Source: an uncultured Alphaproteobacteria bacterium
GTDB taxonomy: Bacteria; Pseudomonadota; Alphaproteobacteria; SP197
DNA: 64,000 bases
Assembly (NCBI GenBank): GCA_943787175.1
Contig: CALSLK010000007.1
Coordinates: 62,001-126,000 of the forward strand
Direction of reading: 5' to 3'
In this document: positions 46,655 through 55,341 of the stretch, piece by piece
Position numbering within the stretch: the first letter of the stretch is position 1
Layout: each line of letters starts with the position of its first letter
The notes under the pieces: generated by a model
Seen by the model: the letters and a program-made list of their open reading frames with translations, nothing else
The model's database searches: none
Told to the model about the DNA's origin: nothing
Translations under genes and position numbers: made by a program

Positions 46655-46718
46655 TGAGCCAGAAAAACTCCCTTATGAAAACCACTCAATCTGTCCCAAA
46701 GGCGCTGACGTCAGACAC
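46655..46718 (-). repeat. Right inverted repeat of the outer element
   Basis: Read inward on the minus strand: GTGTCTGACGTCAG, TTTGGGAC, GTTTTC, TCTGGCTCATC. Mirrors 44026-44089. Its outer tip abuts the Crp/Fnr fragment. Confidence 0.75.
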
Positions 46719-46925
46719 GGCACAAAGGCTGGCGACACGACACGGATCGATGTCAAACTTTCTCAGGAGAGCCTTGGCCAGATGCTGGGTTCGACCCGCG
46801 AGAGCATCAACAAGGGTCTGAAGTCTCTGGAACATAAGGGCCTGATCGAAACCAAGAGCGGCCATATCAGCGTGCTTGATATGGATGCTCTGGAAGATTT
46901 CGCTGAACACCAGGATGACGACTGA
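46719..46925 (+). pseudogene. C-terminal HTH fragment of a Crp/Fnr-family regulator
   Basis: About 68 codons: VKLSQESLGQMLGSTRESIN is the Crp HTH helix pair, followed by KGLKSLEHKGLIETKSGHIS and LDMDALEDFAEHQDDD. The cyclic-nucleotide-binding domain is absent and the frame merges with the inverted-repeat end of the IS. So the 5' part was lost when the element inserted, probably with a deletion, since no N-terminal half remains on the other flank. The sirtuin gene starts 3 bp later. Confidence 0.85.
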
Positions 46926-46928
46926 CCT

Positions 46929-47690
46929 GTGACCAAGGCTTCGTTGAGCAGCGCTGGCCGCTTGCGTGAACTTCTCGAAGACGCGCAGAGCGCTGTCGTC
47001 TTAACCGGGGCGGGCATCAGCACGGAATCGGGTATCCCCGACTTTCGCAGCCCCGGCGGTTTGTGGACCAAGTTCAAGCCAATCCAGTTTGAGGACTTCC
47101 TGGCTTCGGCCGATGCCCGTCGTGAATACTGGCGCAGGCGTTTCGCCACACTCGATCCCATGGAGCAGGCACAGCCCAATCGCGGCCATCGCGCAGTGGC
47201 GCGTCTGGTCGATCAGGGCAAGGTCTCCATGGTTGTTACCCAGAACATCGATGGCTTGCACCAGCGTTCCGGTGTGTCCGACGAACAGGTCGTCGAACTG
47301 CACGGCAATGCGACCTATGCCCGCTGCCTCGATTGTGCCCGGCGCCATGAGATCATGCCGATCCGCACGGCATTCCTTGAAGACGATGACCTGCCAGTCT
47401 GTGATGCCTGCGGCGGCATCGTGAAGTCAGCAACCATTTCCTTTGGTCAGACGATGCCCAAAGACGCCATGGCCAAGGCGGAAGAGGCCACGCTTTCCTG
47501 TGATCTCTTCCTTGCCATCGGGTCATCGCTTGTCGTTTATCCCGCTGCGGCGTTCCCCGTGGTTGCTAAGCGTAACGGGGCGCGGCTTGTCATTCTCAAT
47601 CGCGACCCCACTGACCTGGATGGTCATGCCGACCTGGTGCTCCATGATGAGATCGGGCCGGTCCTGGGCTCTGCGACCGGCGTGAACTGA
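46929..47690 (+). CDS. NAD-dependent protein deacetylase, sirtuin (CobB-like)
   Basis: 253 aa, GTG start at 46929 just after the Crp fragment. Removes acyl groups from protein lysines using NAD+. Key motifs: LTGAGISTESGIPDFRSPGG (NAD-binding), TQNIDGLHQRSG, catalytic His in ELHGNATYARC, and two CxxC zinc pairs (CLDC and CDAC). SFGQTMP and AIGSSLVVYPAA follow. Normally the promoter might lie in or before the crp gene, so expression may now depend on the IS or an internal promoter. Confidence 0.95.
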   Translation: MTKASLSSAGRLRELLEDAQSAVVLTGAGISTESGIPDFRSPGGLWTKFKPIQFEDFLASADARREYWRRRFATLDPMEQAQPNRGHRAVARLVDQGKVSMVVTQNIDGLHQRSGVSDEQVVELHGNATYARCLDCARRHEIMPIRTAFLEDDDLPVCDACGGIVKSATISFGQTMPKDAMAKAEEATLSCDLFLAIGSSLVVYPAAAFPVVAKRNGARLVILNRDPTDLDGHADLVLHDEIGPVLGSATGVN

Positions 47691-47786
47691 CCTCCTGGTC
47701 TTGCGCAACGTTGGTTGCACCGTCCTCTTGCGGACCAACTCATGCTACTAGAGTGAAATTGACGCACGGACAGGACAGCGCACGAT

Positions 47787-48509
47787 ATGGAACCAGAGCT
47801 CATGTTGCCGGGTAAACGCCCGACCTTCTTTCAGGCATTCCGCCGACGGCTGATTACGGGGCTGGTCACGGCCATTCCGCTCCTTGTGACGTGGTTCATC
47901 CTGTCGTTCCTGTTTCGCCTTTTGTCGGACCTGGGCCGCCCTCTGGTCAATGCGATCAAAAGGCCCGCGCTCAAGGTTTCGCCTGACCTGGCCGACATCA
48001 TCGCTCAGGCGTGGTTCCTGCCGACCATGTCGGTCATCATGATCGTCGTTCTGCTGTATTTCCTGGGTCTGCTGGCTTCCTTGGTCGTGGGTCGGCGTGT
48101 GATCGGGGCCTTCGACGCCCTGATGCACCGCATTCCGGTGGTCCAGACCGTCTATGGCTCCGTGCGCCAGCTTCTCAACGCGCTCAAGCAGGACACAGGA
48201 GAGACCCAGCGGGTCGTACTGATCGAGTTTCCCTCGCCAGAGATGAAGGCTGTCGGATTTGTCACACGCACGCTGACCGATGTTGATACAGGTCAGGAAC
48301 TGGCTGCCGTCTACGTGCCGACCACGCCCAATCCGACCAGCGGTTATCTCGAGATCGTGCCGGTCGACCGTCTGATTTCCACCACCTGGACCTTTGATGA
48401 GGCCATGACCTTCATCGTCTCAGGCGATGCGGTTTCCCAGGACACAATGAACTACTCCAAGAGCGCCAGTGATGAAGCGTTGCAGGCTGCAAGAGAAGCC
48501 CGCGATTAG
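47787..48509 (+). CDS. DUF502 domain membrane protein
   Basis: 240 aa. Two transmembrane helices (LITGLVTAIPLLVTWFILSF and MSVIMIVVLLYFLGLLASL) and a soluble C-terminal domain with PVVQTVYGSVRQLLNALK and FVTRTLTDV...PTTPNPTSGYLEIVP. DUF502 proteins are common in proteobacteria and function is undefined. Ninety-six bp after the sirtuin and possibly cotranscribed. Confidence 0.9.
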   Translation: MEPELMLPGKRPTFFQAFRRRLITGLVTAIPLLVTWFILSFLFRLLSDLGRPLVNAIKRPALKVSPDLADIIAQAWFLPTMSVIMIVVLLYFLGLLASLVVGRRVIGAFDALMHRIPVVQTVYGSVRQLLNALKQDTGETQRVVLIEFPSPEMKAVGFVTRTLTDVDTGQELAAVYVPTTPNPTSGYLEIVPVDRLISTTWTFDEAMTFIVSGDAVSQDTMNYSKSASDEALQAAREARD

Positions 48510-48523
48510 CGCGGCAGTGCTTC

Positions 48524-50481
48524 TCAGACCTCGAAGCCTGCCTTCAGGCCTTCCAGCACAGCCTCTTCGCAGGTGCGCGGGCTAAGGCAGTCTCCAGCCA
48601 TCAGAACCTCGCCGTCCCAGTCATCCAGCGCATCGGCCAGACCCGCCACCGCCTGATGTCCCATGGTCGTGACGATGGTATCGACGTCCTCGATGATGAT
48701 GGGTTCACCGCTTGTGGTGTGCTGCAGATAGGCGCTGCTTGCATCGGCACCAAACAGGCGGGTATAGGGGATCATCTCCACGCCCAGTTTGTTGAGATCG
48801 CCGACCCAGCGGTCGCGCACATACATCTGGATCATCTGGCCCGGCATGTAACCATTCACCGCCAGCGTCACCTTGCAACCGTCACGCGCCAGGCGTTCGG
48901 CGATGCCAAGACCGATCCAGTCGCAGCGCCAGTCTGCCACCACGACACGTCCACCAACATTGGCTTCACCTTGGAGGACCTGCCAGGCGTTGACGATGTG
49001 TGCGTCCTCTTCGCCTTCGATCGCAGGGCGCCAGGGCAGGGCGCCCGTCGCTACAACAACGGCATCGGCACCCTCGGCCTTGATCAGATCCAATGTGGCT
49101 TCGGTCTCAAGGCGTACCTCCACGCCATGAAGGTCCATCTCATGGGCCAGATTGGTGACAATGCCACCAAATTCCGCCCTTCCGGGAAGTTCCTGAGCAA
49201 GCAACGCCTGACCGCCCAACCGTTTGGAAGCCTCGCACAGGATGACACGGTGCCCGCGCTCTGCCGCCACGGCTGCTGCCTTCATGCCGGCAGGGCCACC
49301 GCCTGCGACCACAACGGTCCTTGCCGCGGCAACGCGCGGCTTTGCTTCGTAATCGAGTTCCCGTCCTGTCTCGGGCCGCTGAATGCACGAGATTCCGATG
49401 CCCATTTGCATGTGCCCGATGCAGGCCTGGTTACAGGCAATACAGGCGCGGATGTCATCAATGCGGCCCTCGCGCGCCTTGTTGGCCATCTCCGGGTCGG
49501 CGATCTGGGCGCGTGTCATGCCGATCATGTCGGCCTGACCTGCTGCCAGAATACGCTCGGCCTCCTGGGGCTGGTTGATGCGTCCGGCCACGAAGATCGG
49601 AATGGGTACCAGCTTCTTTATGGCTTCGGCATGCGGTGCCAGATACCCGGCTTCGATGTTCATGGGGGGGACGACGTGAATGCCGCCGCTCAAACCCACC
49701 ATCGAACCTGCAATGACGTTGAGGTAATCAAGTCCGCCCTCGTTGCCGAGCAAACGGCAGACTTCCATGATCTCATCGGGGTCGTTGCCGCCATCCTGGA
49801 GCTCGTCGGCAGAGATGCGCATGCCCACCACGGTTTCGGAACCAACATGGTCACGCGCGCTGGCGACAATCTCGCGCAGGAAGCGCATGCGGTTTTCCAG
49901 GCTTCCGCCATAGGCATCCGTGCGCCAATTCAGATTCGGGTTCAGGAACTGTGCCGGCAGAAGGGCGTGGCTTGCCAGGATTTCCACGCCATCCATCCCG
50001 GCGGCCTTCATGCGCCCCGCCGCGCTGCCATAGGCCTCGACATACTCGCGAAGCAGGGAAAGCGGCAGGGCGCGGGAGATGTTGTGCGTAGCGCGATGCC
50101 TTGCCCTGGGACGGGGCATAGGAAACCCCCAGGCTGCCGTCCCCCGTGGTCACACCGTAAACCCCGGAATGGCCAAGCTGGCCGAAAGATGCCGCAGCCA
50201 TGTTTGTGAACCGCTTCACCAACCCGGCGAAGGCCCGGAATGCAGCTGTCCTGCGAAGCGTCGAGATTACGGTGGCCCCCGGTCTCATGAATGCGCGCAG
50301 CTTCCATGATGATGAGCCCGGCACCGCCACGTGCACGGGACTCATGGTAGGCCACAAACCGGGGGTCGGGCTGCAGATCGCCATCAAGCAGGCAGGTCAT
50401 GTGCCCGGTCGAAAAGATCCGGTTACGGAAGGTCGCCGGGCCAACGTCGAACGGGGAAAACAGATTGGGGAACGCAGTCAT
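48524..50481 (-). pseudogene. FadH-like NADH:flavin oxidoreductase with Fe-S cluster (copy 2), two frameshifts
   Basis: About 652 aa. Starts MTAFPNLFSPFDVGPATFRN; single-base shifts near 50205 and 50095 interrupt the TIM barrel, after which 530 codons are intact. FMN barrel motif AYGGSLENRMRFLREIV; Fe-S ligands in CIACNQACIGHMQMG with a further Cys 11 residues on (CxxCx3Cx11C), as in 2,4-dienoyl-CoA reductase; then NAD/FAD Rossmann segments (VVAGGGPAGMKAA, VVVADWRCDWIGLG). Corrected, probably a functional flavoenzyme acting on an unsaturated substrate or amine. Next gene on the strand is an isochorismatase-like hydrolase upstream. Confidence 0.88.
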
Positions 50482-50547
50482 GAATGCAGCCTCTCCCTTA
50501 TGCGGGCTGCATGGTGGCGTGTGTCAGGCTGATAGGGAAGCCTGCAT

Positions 50548-51162
50548 TCAGGCGGCCTTGCGGCTGCCTCGCTCGTTGAAGGCGGCAATCACCTGTTCGG
50601 CGTTGCAGCGGGCATCGCGCTGAAGGTATTCCATGGCGTTGAGCGATGCTTCATGGGCCGGGAAGCTCGACCCGCCAACACAATCTTCGACCACGCGGGC
50701 GTAATAGTCATGCTGGTGCGAATCGGCAAAGGTGTAGTGCACACAGACATCGGTCAGACCACCACACAGGATCAGCGTGTTGGCTTTGAGGCCTTTCAGA
50801 AGAATCTCCAGATCCGTGCCGAAAAACGCGGAATAACGCCGTTTGGGAATGAGATAATCCACGCCATGTTTGTAGGGCAGGCGGGTATGGATCACCGTGC
50901 CTGGATGACCTTCAACGCAATGTTCGGTCTCGGAACCGTCAAGCTCGCGGCCGAAATCGACATGGTCAGGGCGGTGCACCTCGATGATGTAGATGACCGG
51001 CACGCCGTTGGCTTTGGCCGCCTCGATCATGGGAATGACCCGGTCGACGCGCTCTTCCTCGCCGCCCATGGACGGAATGCCGCCATCGTCATCCTCTGGC
51101 TTTCCTGTACCCATGATGTCGACGACGATCAGTGCGGGATTACCTTCGATGAATGCGGGCAT
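50548..51162 (-). CDS. Isochorismatase-family cysteine hydrolase
   Basis: 204 aa. Fold shared by nicotinamidases, N-carbamoylsarcosine amidase and isochorismatase. Putative Asp-Lys-Cys triad: Asp in LIVVDIMGTG, Lys in LIPKRRYSAFFGT, Cys in GLTDVCVHYTFAD. The Cys presence favours amidase/carbamoylase activity over isochorismatase. It is expressed toward the FadH-like copy 2, 66 bp away, and could hydrolyse an amide or carbamoyl product of the same pathway (inference). Confidence 0.9.
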   Translation of the reverse strand: MPAFIEGNPALIVVDIMGTGKPEDDDGGIPSMGGEEERVDRVIPMIEAAKANGVPVIYIIEVHRPDHVDFGRELDGSETEHCVEGHPGTVIHTRLPYKHGVDYLIPKRRYSAFFGTDLEILLKGLKANTLILCGGLTDVCVHYTFADSHQHDYYARVVEDCVGGSSFPAHEASLNAMEYLQRDARCNAEQVIAAFNERGSRKAA

Positions 51163-51213
51163 GGCTGCCTCCTCGTGCCTGGTTGAATCCAGCCTAACAG
51201 GATCACAAACAGC

Positions 51214-51747
51214 CTACAAAGGGCGGCGCATGACCACGCGGGACCTCCGGTCGAGACCATGGTGTTCTTCTGCTGTCACCAGAGCCGTCAATTCAGGGCC
51301 CCATTGTGCTTCCGGCAGGACCGCAAAGCCCAGGCGTTCATAGTAGGGGGCGTTCCAGGGCACGTCGCGGAAGGTGGTCAACGTCAGCGCCTCCATCCCG
51401 CGCGTGGCTGCGGTGACAGCAAGGTGATCGATCAGCCGTCTGCCGATGCCCTGTCGCTGCCAGTGGCGCAACACGTCGATCTCAGCGACATGCAGACTAC
51501 ACTCAATGGTGTTTGCCAGTGCAAAGGCCACAGGCACGTCATTGGCATCGCAGGCCACCCAAAGGTCTTCGCGATCCAGAGCAGCACGCAGATCTTCTAG
51601 ATTGCGCGGCGGATCATCGTTGATTTCGGTCATGCCGATTTCGATGAAAATCTCGCCGGCGCTGTCTTCGATGACCCGACAAGCCTGCAGGTCGCTTTCC
51701 TGTGCCGGCCGGATCGCGACGGAAGCGTTATCGTCAGACCCGCTCAT
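51214..51747 (-). CDS. GNAT family N-acetyltransferase
   Basis: 177 aa. AEIDVLRHWQRQGIGRRLIDH carries the acetyl-CoA loop QRQGIGRR (Q/R-x2-G-x-G/A), and APYYERLGFAVLPE the C-terminal motif. N-terminal RPAQESDLQACRVIEDSAG is the usual opening. Acceptor unknown. Divergent from the acyl-CoA ligase gene across an 80 bp gap. Confidence 0.92.
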   Translation of the reverse strand: MSGSDDNASVAIRPAQESDLQACRVIEDSAGEIFIEIGMTEINDDPPRNLEDLRAALDREDLWVACDANDVPVAFALANTIECSLHVAEIDVLRHWQRQGIGRRLIDHLAVTAATRGMEALTLTTFRDVPWNAPYYERLGFAVLPEAQWGPELTALVTAEEHHGLDRRSRVVMRRPL

Positions 51748-51827
51748 TGCAATCTTCCTGTGGCTCTTGCCATCCTTGCCGCTATCCTGTGGTCCGCTAC
51801 AGGCAAGAGCAAGGGCAGAACAGACGG

Positions 51828-53399
51828 ATGTTTAATCTGGCCACGAATTTGGAAAGTGCAGCCGCCGAATGGCCCGACCGCGAGGCTATCGTGTTCGGCG
51901 ACCTGCGCATGGACTATCGCACGCTGGAGCAGGAGGCCTGCCGTGTCGCCAATGGCCTCAGCCAGGCAGGAATCGGCCGTGGTGATCATGTTGCGCTAGC
52001 CTGCCCCAACCGGCCTGAATTCATCAGCGCCTATTTCGGCATTCTGAAACTGGGCGCCGTGGTGGTCTGTGTCAGCGCCCTGTTGCGCGCGCGAGAGATT
52101 GCCTGGCAGCTTGATCATTCTGATGCCAGGGCCCTGATCGCCTATGGCGGCGGCGACATGTCGATTGGCGCTGCCTCACGTGAGGCGTTCGACCGGATAC
52201 CAGGTTGCCGCAATGCCTGGTTCATCAAAAGTGATGGTGAGCATGTGGACGGCGAGGATATTGCCCCCTTTGAAACTCTGATCGAAGGGCAGGCTACTAC
52301 CTGCCGGTCGATGCCGACGCAGGCTGAAGACACCGCCGTGATCCTCTACACGTCAGGCACAACGGGCAAACCCAAGGGTGCGGAACTCACACACGCCAAC
52401 CTCATGCTCAATGTCGTCACCATCATGCGTGAACGCCCGGCGCCCGAAGGCGGCAGCCGGTCTTTGGTGGTGTTACCGATGTTCCACATCATGGCCCAGA
52501 CCTGCATCATGCTTCTGGGCATCTTCAACGCCGGTCTCCTGGTCCTCATGCAGCGTTTCGACCCGGCAGAAGCCGTGCGCCTGATTCTGGCTGAGAATAT
52601 CTCGGGCTTTGCCGGAGTGCCCACCATGTACCGCGCTATCCTGGATTGCCCGGACATCACGCCCCAACAGCGGGATGCGGTGGGGCGGCAATTGATCGCG
52701 GTCTCGGCCGGCGGCGCCTCGGTGCCGCCCGAGCTTCAGCGGGAGTTTCTCAGCCGCTTCGATACACCCATGAGCAACGGTTATGGCGCGACTGAAACTT
52801 CACCGGTGAGTTGTTTTCATCAGGGCAACAGCGACATGCGCCTGGGCTCCATCGGCACGGCAGCCTGGGGCGTGGAACTGCGTGTTGTTGATGATGAAGG
52901 GCATGATGTGCCCCCTGGAGAAGCCGGTGAGTTGCTGGTGCGCGGCCATTGCGTCATGAAGGGCTATTACAAGGACCCTGAAGCAACAGCCCTTGCCATT
53001 CGTGACGGTTGGTATCACTCCGGCGATCTCGCGCGCATGGATGAAGACGCCTACGTCTACATCGTCGGGCGCAAGAAGGAGATGATCATCCGCGGTGGAT
53101 TTAACGTCTATCCGGCAGAGGTCGAAGCCAATCTAATGGAACATCCCGATATCGGGCAGGCTGCCGTCGTCGGCGTGCCGCATGATCGGCACGGGGAGGA
53201 GGTGATGGCGTTTGTCACAGTTCTGCCAGGCCGCGAAATAGATTCCGGCGCCGTGATCGCCTGGGCACGTGAAGCCATGGCGTCGCACAAATATCCCCGG
53301 ATCATCGAGGTGCGCGAAAGCCTGCCGCTGGGGCCAACTGGCAAGGTGCTCAAACGCGCCCTGATGGACGAAACCAACCAGGAGACGGCTGCGCAATGA
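51828..53399 (+). CDS. Acyl-CoA synthetase (AMP-forming, class I)
   Basis: 523 aa from ATG 51828. Forms acyl-CoA from a carboxylate with ATP and CoA. ANL signatures: ILYTSGTTGKPKGAELTHAN, NGYGATETSPV, DGWYHSGDLARMDEDAYVYI, GRKKEMIIRGGFNVYPAEVE and the C-terminal catalytic Lys in GPTGKVLKRAL. Substrate class not readable. Its ATGA stop/start overlaps the next gene, making a three-gene operon with an MDR and an SMP-30-like lactonase. Confidence 0.94.
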   Translation: MFNLATNLESAAAEWPDREAIVFGDLRMDYRTLEQEACRVANGLSQAGIGRGDHVALACPNRPEFISAYFGILKLGAVVVCVSALLRAREIAWQLDHSDARALIAYGGGDMSIGAASREAFDRIPGCRNAWFIKSDGEHVDGEDIAPFETLIEGQATTCRSMPTQAEDTAVILYTSGTTGKPKGAELTHANLMLNVVTIMRERPAPEGGSRSLVVLPMFHIMAQTCIMLLGIFNAGLLVLMQRFDPAEAVRLILAENISGFAGVPTMYRAILDCPDITPQQRDAVGRQLIAVSAGGASVPPELQREFLSRFDTPMSNGYGATETSPVSCFHQGNSDMRLGSIGTAAWGVELRVVDDEGHDVPPGEAGELLVRGHCVMKGYYKDPEATALAIRDGWYHSGDLARMDEDAYVYIVGRKKEMIIRGGFNVYPAEVEANLMEHPDIGQAAVVGVPHDRHGEEVMAFVTVLPGREIDSGAVIAWAREAMASHKYPRIIEVRESLPLGPTGKVLKRALMDETNQETAAQ

Positions 53400-54424
53400 C
53401 CAGAAAAAGCAATCGCCAGATCACGCTTGCCCGAAGGCCCCATGGCCTTCCCGTAGCCGAGGACTTCAGGCTTGTTGAAACGCCGGTCCCAACGCCCGGC
53501 GAGGGCGAAGTCCTGGCCCGCACCATCTATCTCACGCTCGACCCCTATATGCGCGGCATGATGGACGATACGGAATCCTACGATGATCCCGTGCCACTGG
53601 GTGGCGTCATGATTGGCAGCACGGTCTCGCAGGTGATTGAATCCAACCACGATGGATTTGCGGTCGGCGACATCGTTGAAACCTATGCCGGTTGGCAGGA
53701 TTACGTCGTTGCTCCGGGTGCAGCATTACGCAAGATCGACCCCGCACTCGCCCCCATCTCAACAGCGTTGGGTGTACTGGGCATGCCAGGCCTTACCGCC
53801 TATCACGGGCTGCTCAAAGTTGGCGAGCCAAAGCCGGGCGAAACCGTGTTTGTCTCCGCAGCCTCGGGTGCCGTGGGCGCGACGGTTGGCCAGATCGCCA
53901 GGATCAAGGGCTGCCGCGTGGCCGGCTGTGCGGGTTCAGACGAAAAGATCGCCTATTGCCTTGATGATTGCGGCTTTGATGCCTGCTTCAACTACAAGAC
54001 CTGCGGCGATGTGGCCCAGGCAATCCGTCAGGCCTGCCCCGACGGCATTGATGTCAATTTCGAGAATGTCGGTGGCGAAATCAGCCGGGCTGCGATGATG
54101 CAGCTCAACCTGCATGGCCGCATGGCCGTTTGTGGCACAATCTCCAACTACAATGCGACCGATGTCGAACAGGTCGCTGATAATCTCTGGTGGTACATCG
54201 TGCGCCGAATCCGCGTTCAGGGACTGCTGGTCACCGATTACGAGGATGGCCATGCCGAGGCGCTCAAGGAAATGGCCGGCTGGATCGCGCAGGGCGAGCT
54301 GGTCTATCGCGAGACAGTGGTTGAAGGCCTTGAGAATGCACCCGCGACCTTTAATCGCCTGTTTGAAGGCAGCAACTTCGGTAAGCTGATCATCCAGGTC
54401 AGCGATGATCCGACCAAGGGATAA
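53396..54424 (+). CDS. NADP-dependent medium-chain reductase (PTGR/CurA-like)
   Basis: 342 aa, start overlapping the ligase stop by 4 bp. No zinc-site Cys; belongs to the prostaglandin reductase/CurA group that reduces alpha,beta-unsaturated ketones or enones with NADPH. Motifs: LTLDPYMRGMMDD, GVLGMPGLTAYHGLL, VFVSAASGAVGATVGQIARI, and NFENVGGEISRAAMMQLNLH. Forms an operon with the acyl-CoA ligase and SMP-30 protein. Confidence 0.93.
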   Translation: MTRKSNRQITLARRPHGLPVAEDFRLVETPVPTPGEGEVLARTIYLTLDPYMRGMMDDTESYDDPVPLGGVMIGSTVSQVIESNHDGFAVGDIVETYAGWQDYVVAPGAALRKIDPALAPISTALGVLGMPGLTAYHGLLKVGEPKPGETVFVSAASGAVGATVGQIARIKGCRVAGCAGSDEKIAYCLDDCGFDACFNYKTCGDVAQAIRQACPDGIDVNFENVGGEISRAAMMQLNLHGRMAVCGTISNYNATDVEQVADNLWWYIVRRIRVQGLLVTDYEDGHAEALKEMAGWIAQGELVYRETVVEGLENAPATFNRLFEGSNFGKLIIQVSDDPTKG

Positions 54425-54429
54425 GAGCC

Positions 54430-55341
54430 ATGTCCGTCTTTCACGTTGTTGATGATCGGTTCCGAGACCTGATCGATGAAAACGCTGATTTCGAAGTGCT
54501 GGCTGAGGGATTTGCCTTCACTGAAGGCACCACCTGGCATCCGCTCGAACGCCATGTGACGTTCAGCGATATCCCGTCGGATCGACTGCATCGCTGGTTC
54601 GCCGATACAGGTGAAACCGTGGTTCTGCGCGATCCCTCGGGCATGACCAACGGCACGACCTATGACCGGCAGGGCCGCCTGTTGATGTGTGAGCACAAGA
54701 CCAGCAGCGTGACCCGTCTGGAGGCCGATGGCTCCGTGACCGTGCTGGCCGACAACTGGCAGGGCGATGAGCTCAACAGTCCCAACGACATTGTGGTCGA
54801 TCAACGCGGGGGCATCTGGTTCACCGATCCGCTCTATGGCCGTGAGGCCTCTACCGGCATCGTCCGCGATCCCGGCCTGCCGTTCCAGGCGGTCTTCCAC
54901 ATCCGCCCGGATGGCGAGCTGGCGTTGATCGACGATGACTATCGTGCGCCCAACGGATTGTGTTTCTCACCCGACATGGCGCGGCTTTACGTCAACGACA
55001 GCAAACACAAGCATATCCGTGTCTATGATATGGATGCCGATGGCCGAGCATCCGGCGGCGCGGTTTTCGCGGAAACCCTTGAGATTGAAGGTGTCGAAAA
55101 GTACGGCTCGCCAGATGGCATGAAGGTCGATGCCGCTGGCAATGTGTGGTGCGCCGGTCCTGGCGGGATTCATGTATTTGACACCGCCGGCATCCTTCTG
55201 GGGATCGTGCTGACGCCCCAGTTTCCTGCAAACTTCTGCTTTGGCGGGGATGATCTCTGCGATCTCTTCGTTGCTGCGGGAACAACCTTTGTACGGCTGC
55301 GAGTCGCCAAACCCGGCCACCCGATTTTCAGTTTCGACTAA
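54430..55341 (+). CDS. SMP-30/gluconolactonase family lactonase
   Basis: 303 aa, six-bladed propeller. Metal-binding and active-site residues are visible: FTEGTTWHPLERHVTFSDIP (Glu), LNSPNDIVVDQRGGIWFTDP (Asn and Asp), APNGLCFSPD and GSPDGMKVDAAGNVW (Asp). Such enzymes open lactones to hydroxy acids. It follows the enone reductase by 5 bp, and overlaps the 3' end of the convergent phosphotransferase by 14 bp. A lactone-to-hydroxyacyl-CoA pathway with the ligase is a natural inference. Confidence 0.93.
   Translation: MSVFHVVDDRFRDLIDENADFEVLAEGFAFTEGTTWHPLERHVTFSDIPSDRLHRWFADTGETVVLRDPSGMTNGTTYDRQGRLLMCEHKTSSVTRLEADGSVTVLADNWQGDELNSPNDIVVDQRGGIWFTDPLYGREASTGIVRDPGLPFQAVFHIRPDGELALIDDDYRAPNGLCFSPDMARLYVNDSKHKHIRVYDMDADGRASGGAVFAETLEIEGVEKYGSPDGMKVDAAGNVWCAGPGGIHVFDTAGILLGIVLTPQFPANFCFGGDDLCDLFVAAGTTFVRLRVAKPGHPIFSFD

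Larger units (their letters stand above)
44026..46718 (-). mobile_element. Outer IS3-family element, interrupted by an inner IS3 element
   Basis: Long imperfect terminal inverted repeats at 44026-44089 and 46655-46718 bracket the region (shared blocks GTGTC, CGTCAG, TTTGGGAC, GTTTTC, CTGGCTCATC). The minus-strand transposase pair (45303-46259 and 46256-46630) belongs to this element. Without the inner element of 1216 bp, the length is about 1477 bp, normal for IS3-type elements. The right tip meets a Crp/Fnr fragment. No convincing target-site duplication: only CG is shared at the tips. Confidence 0.75.
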
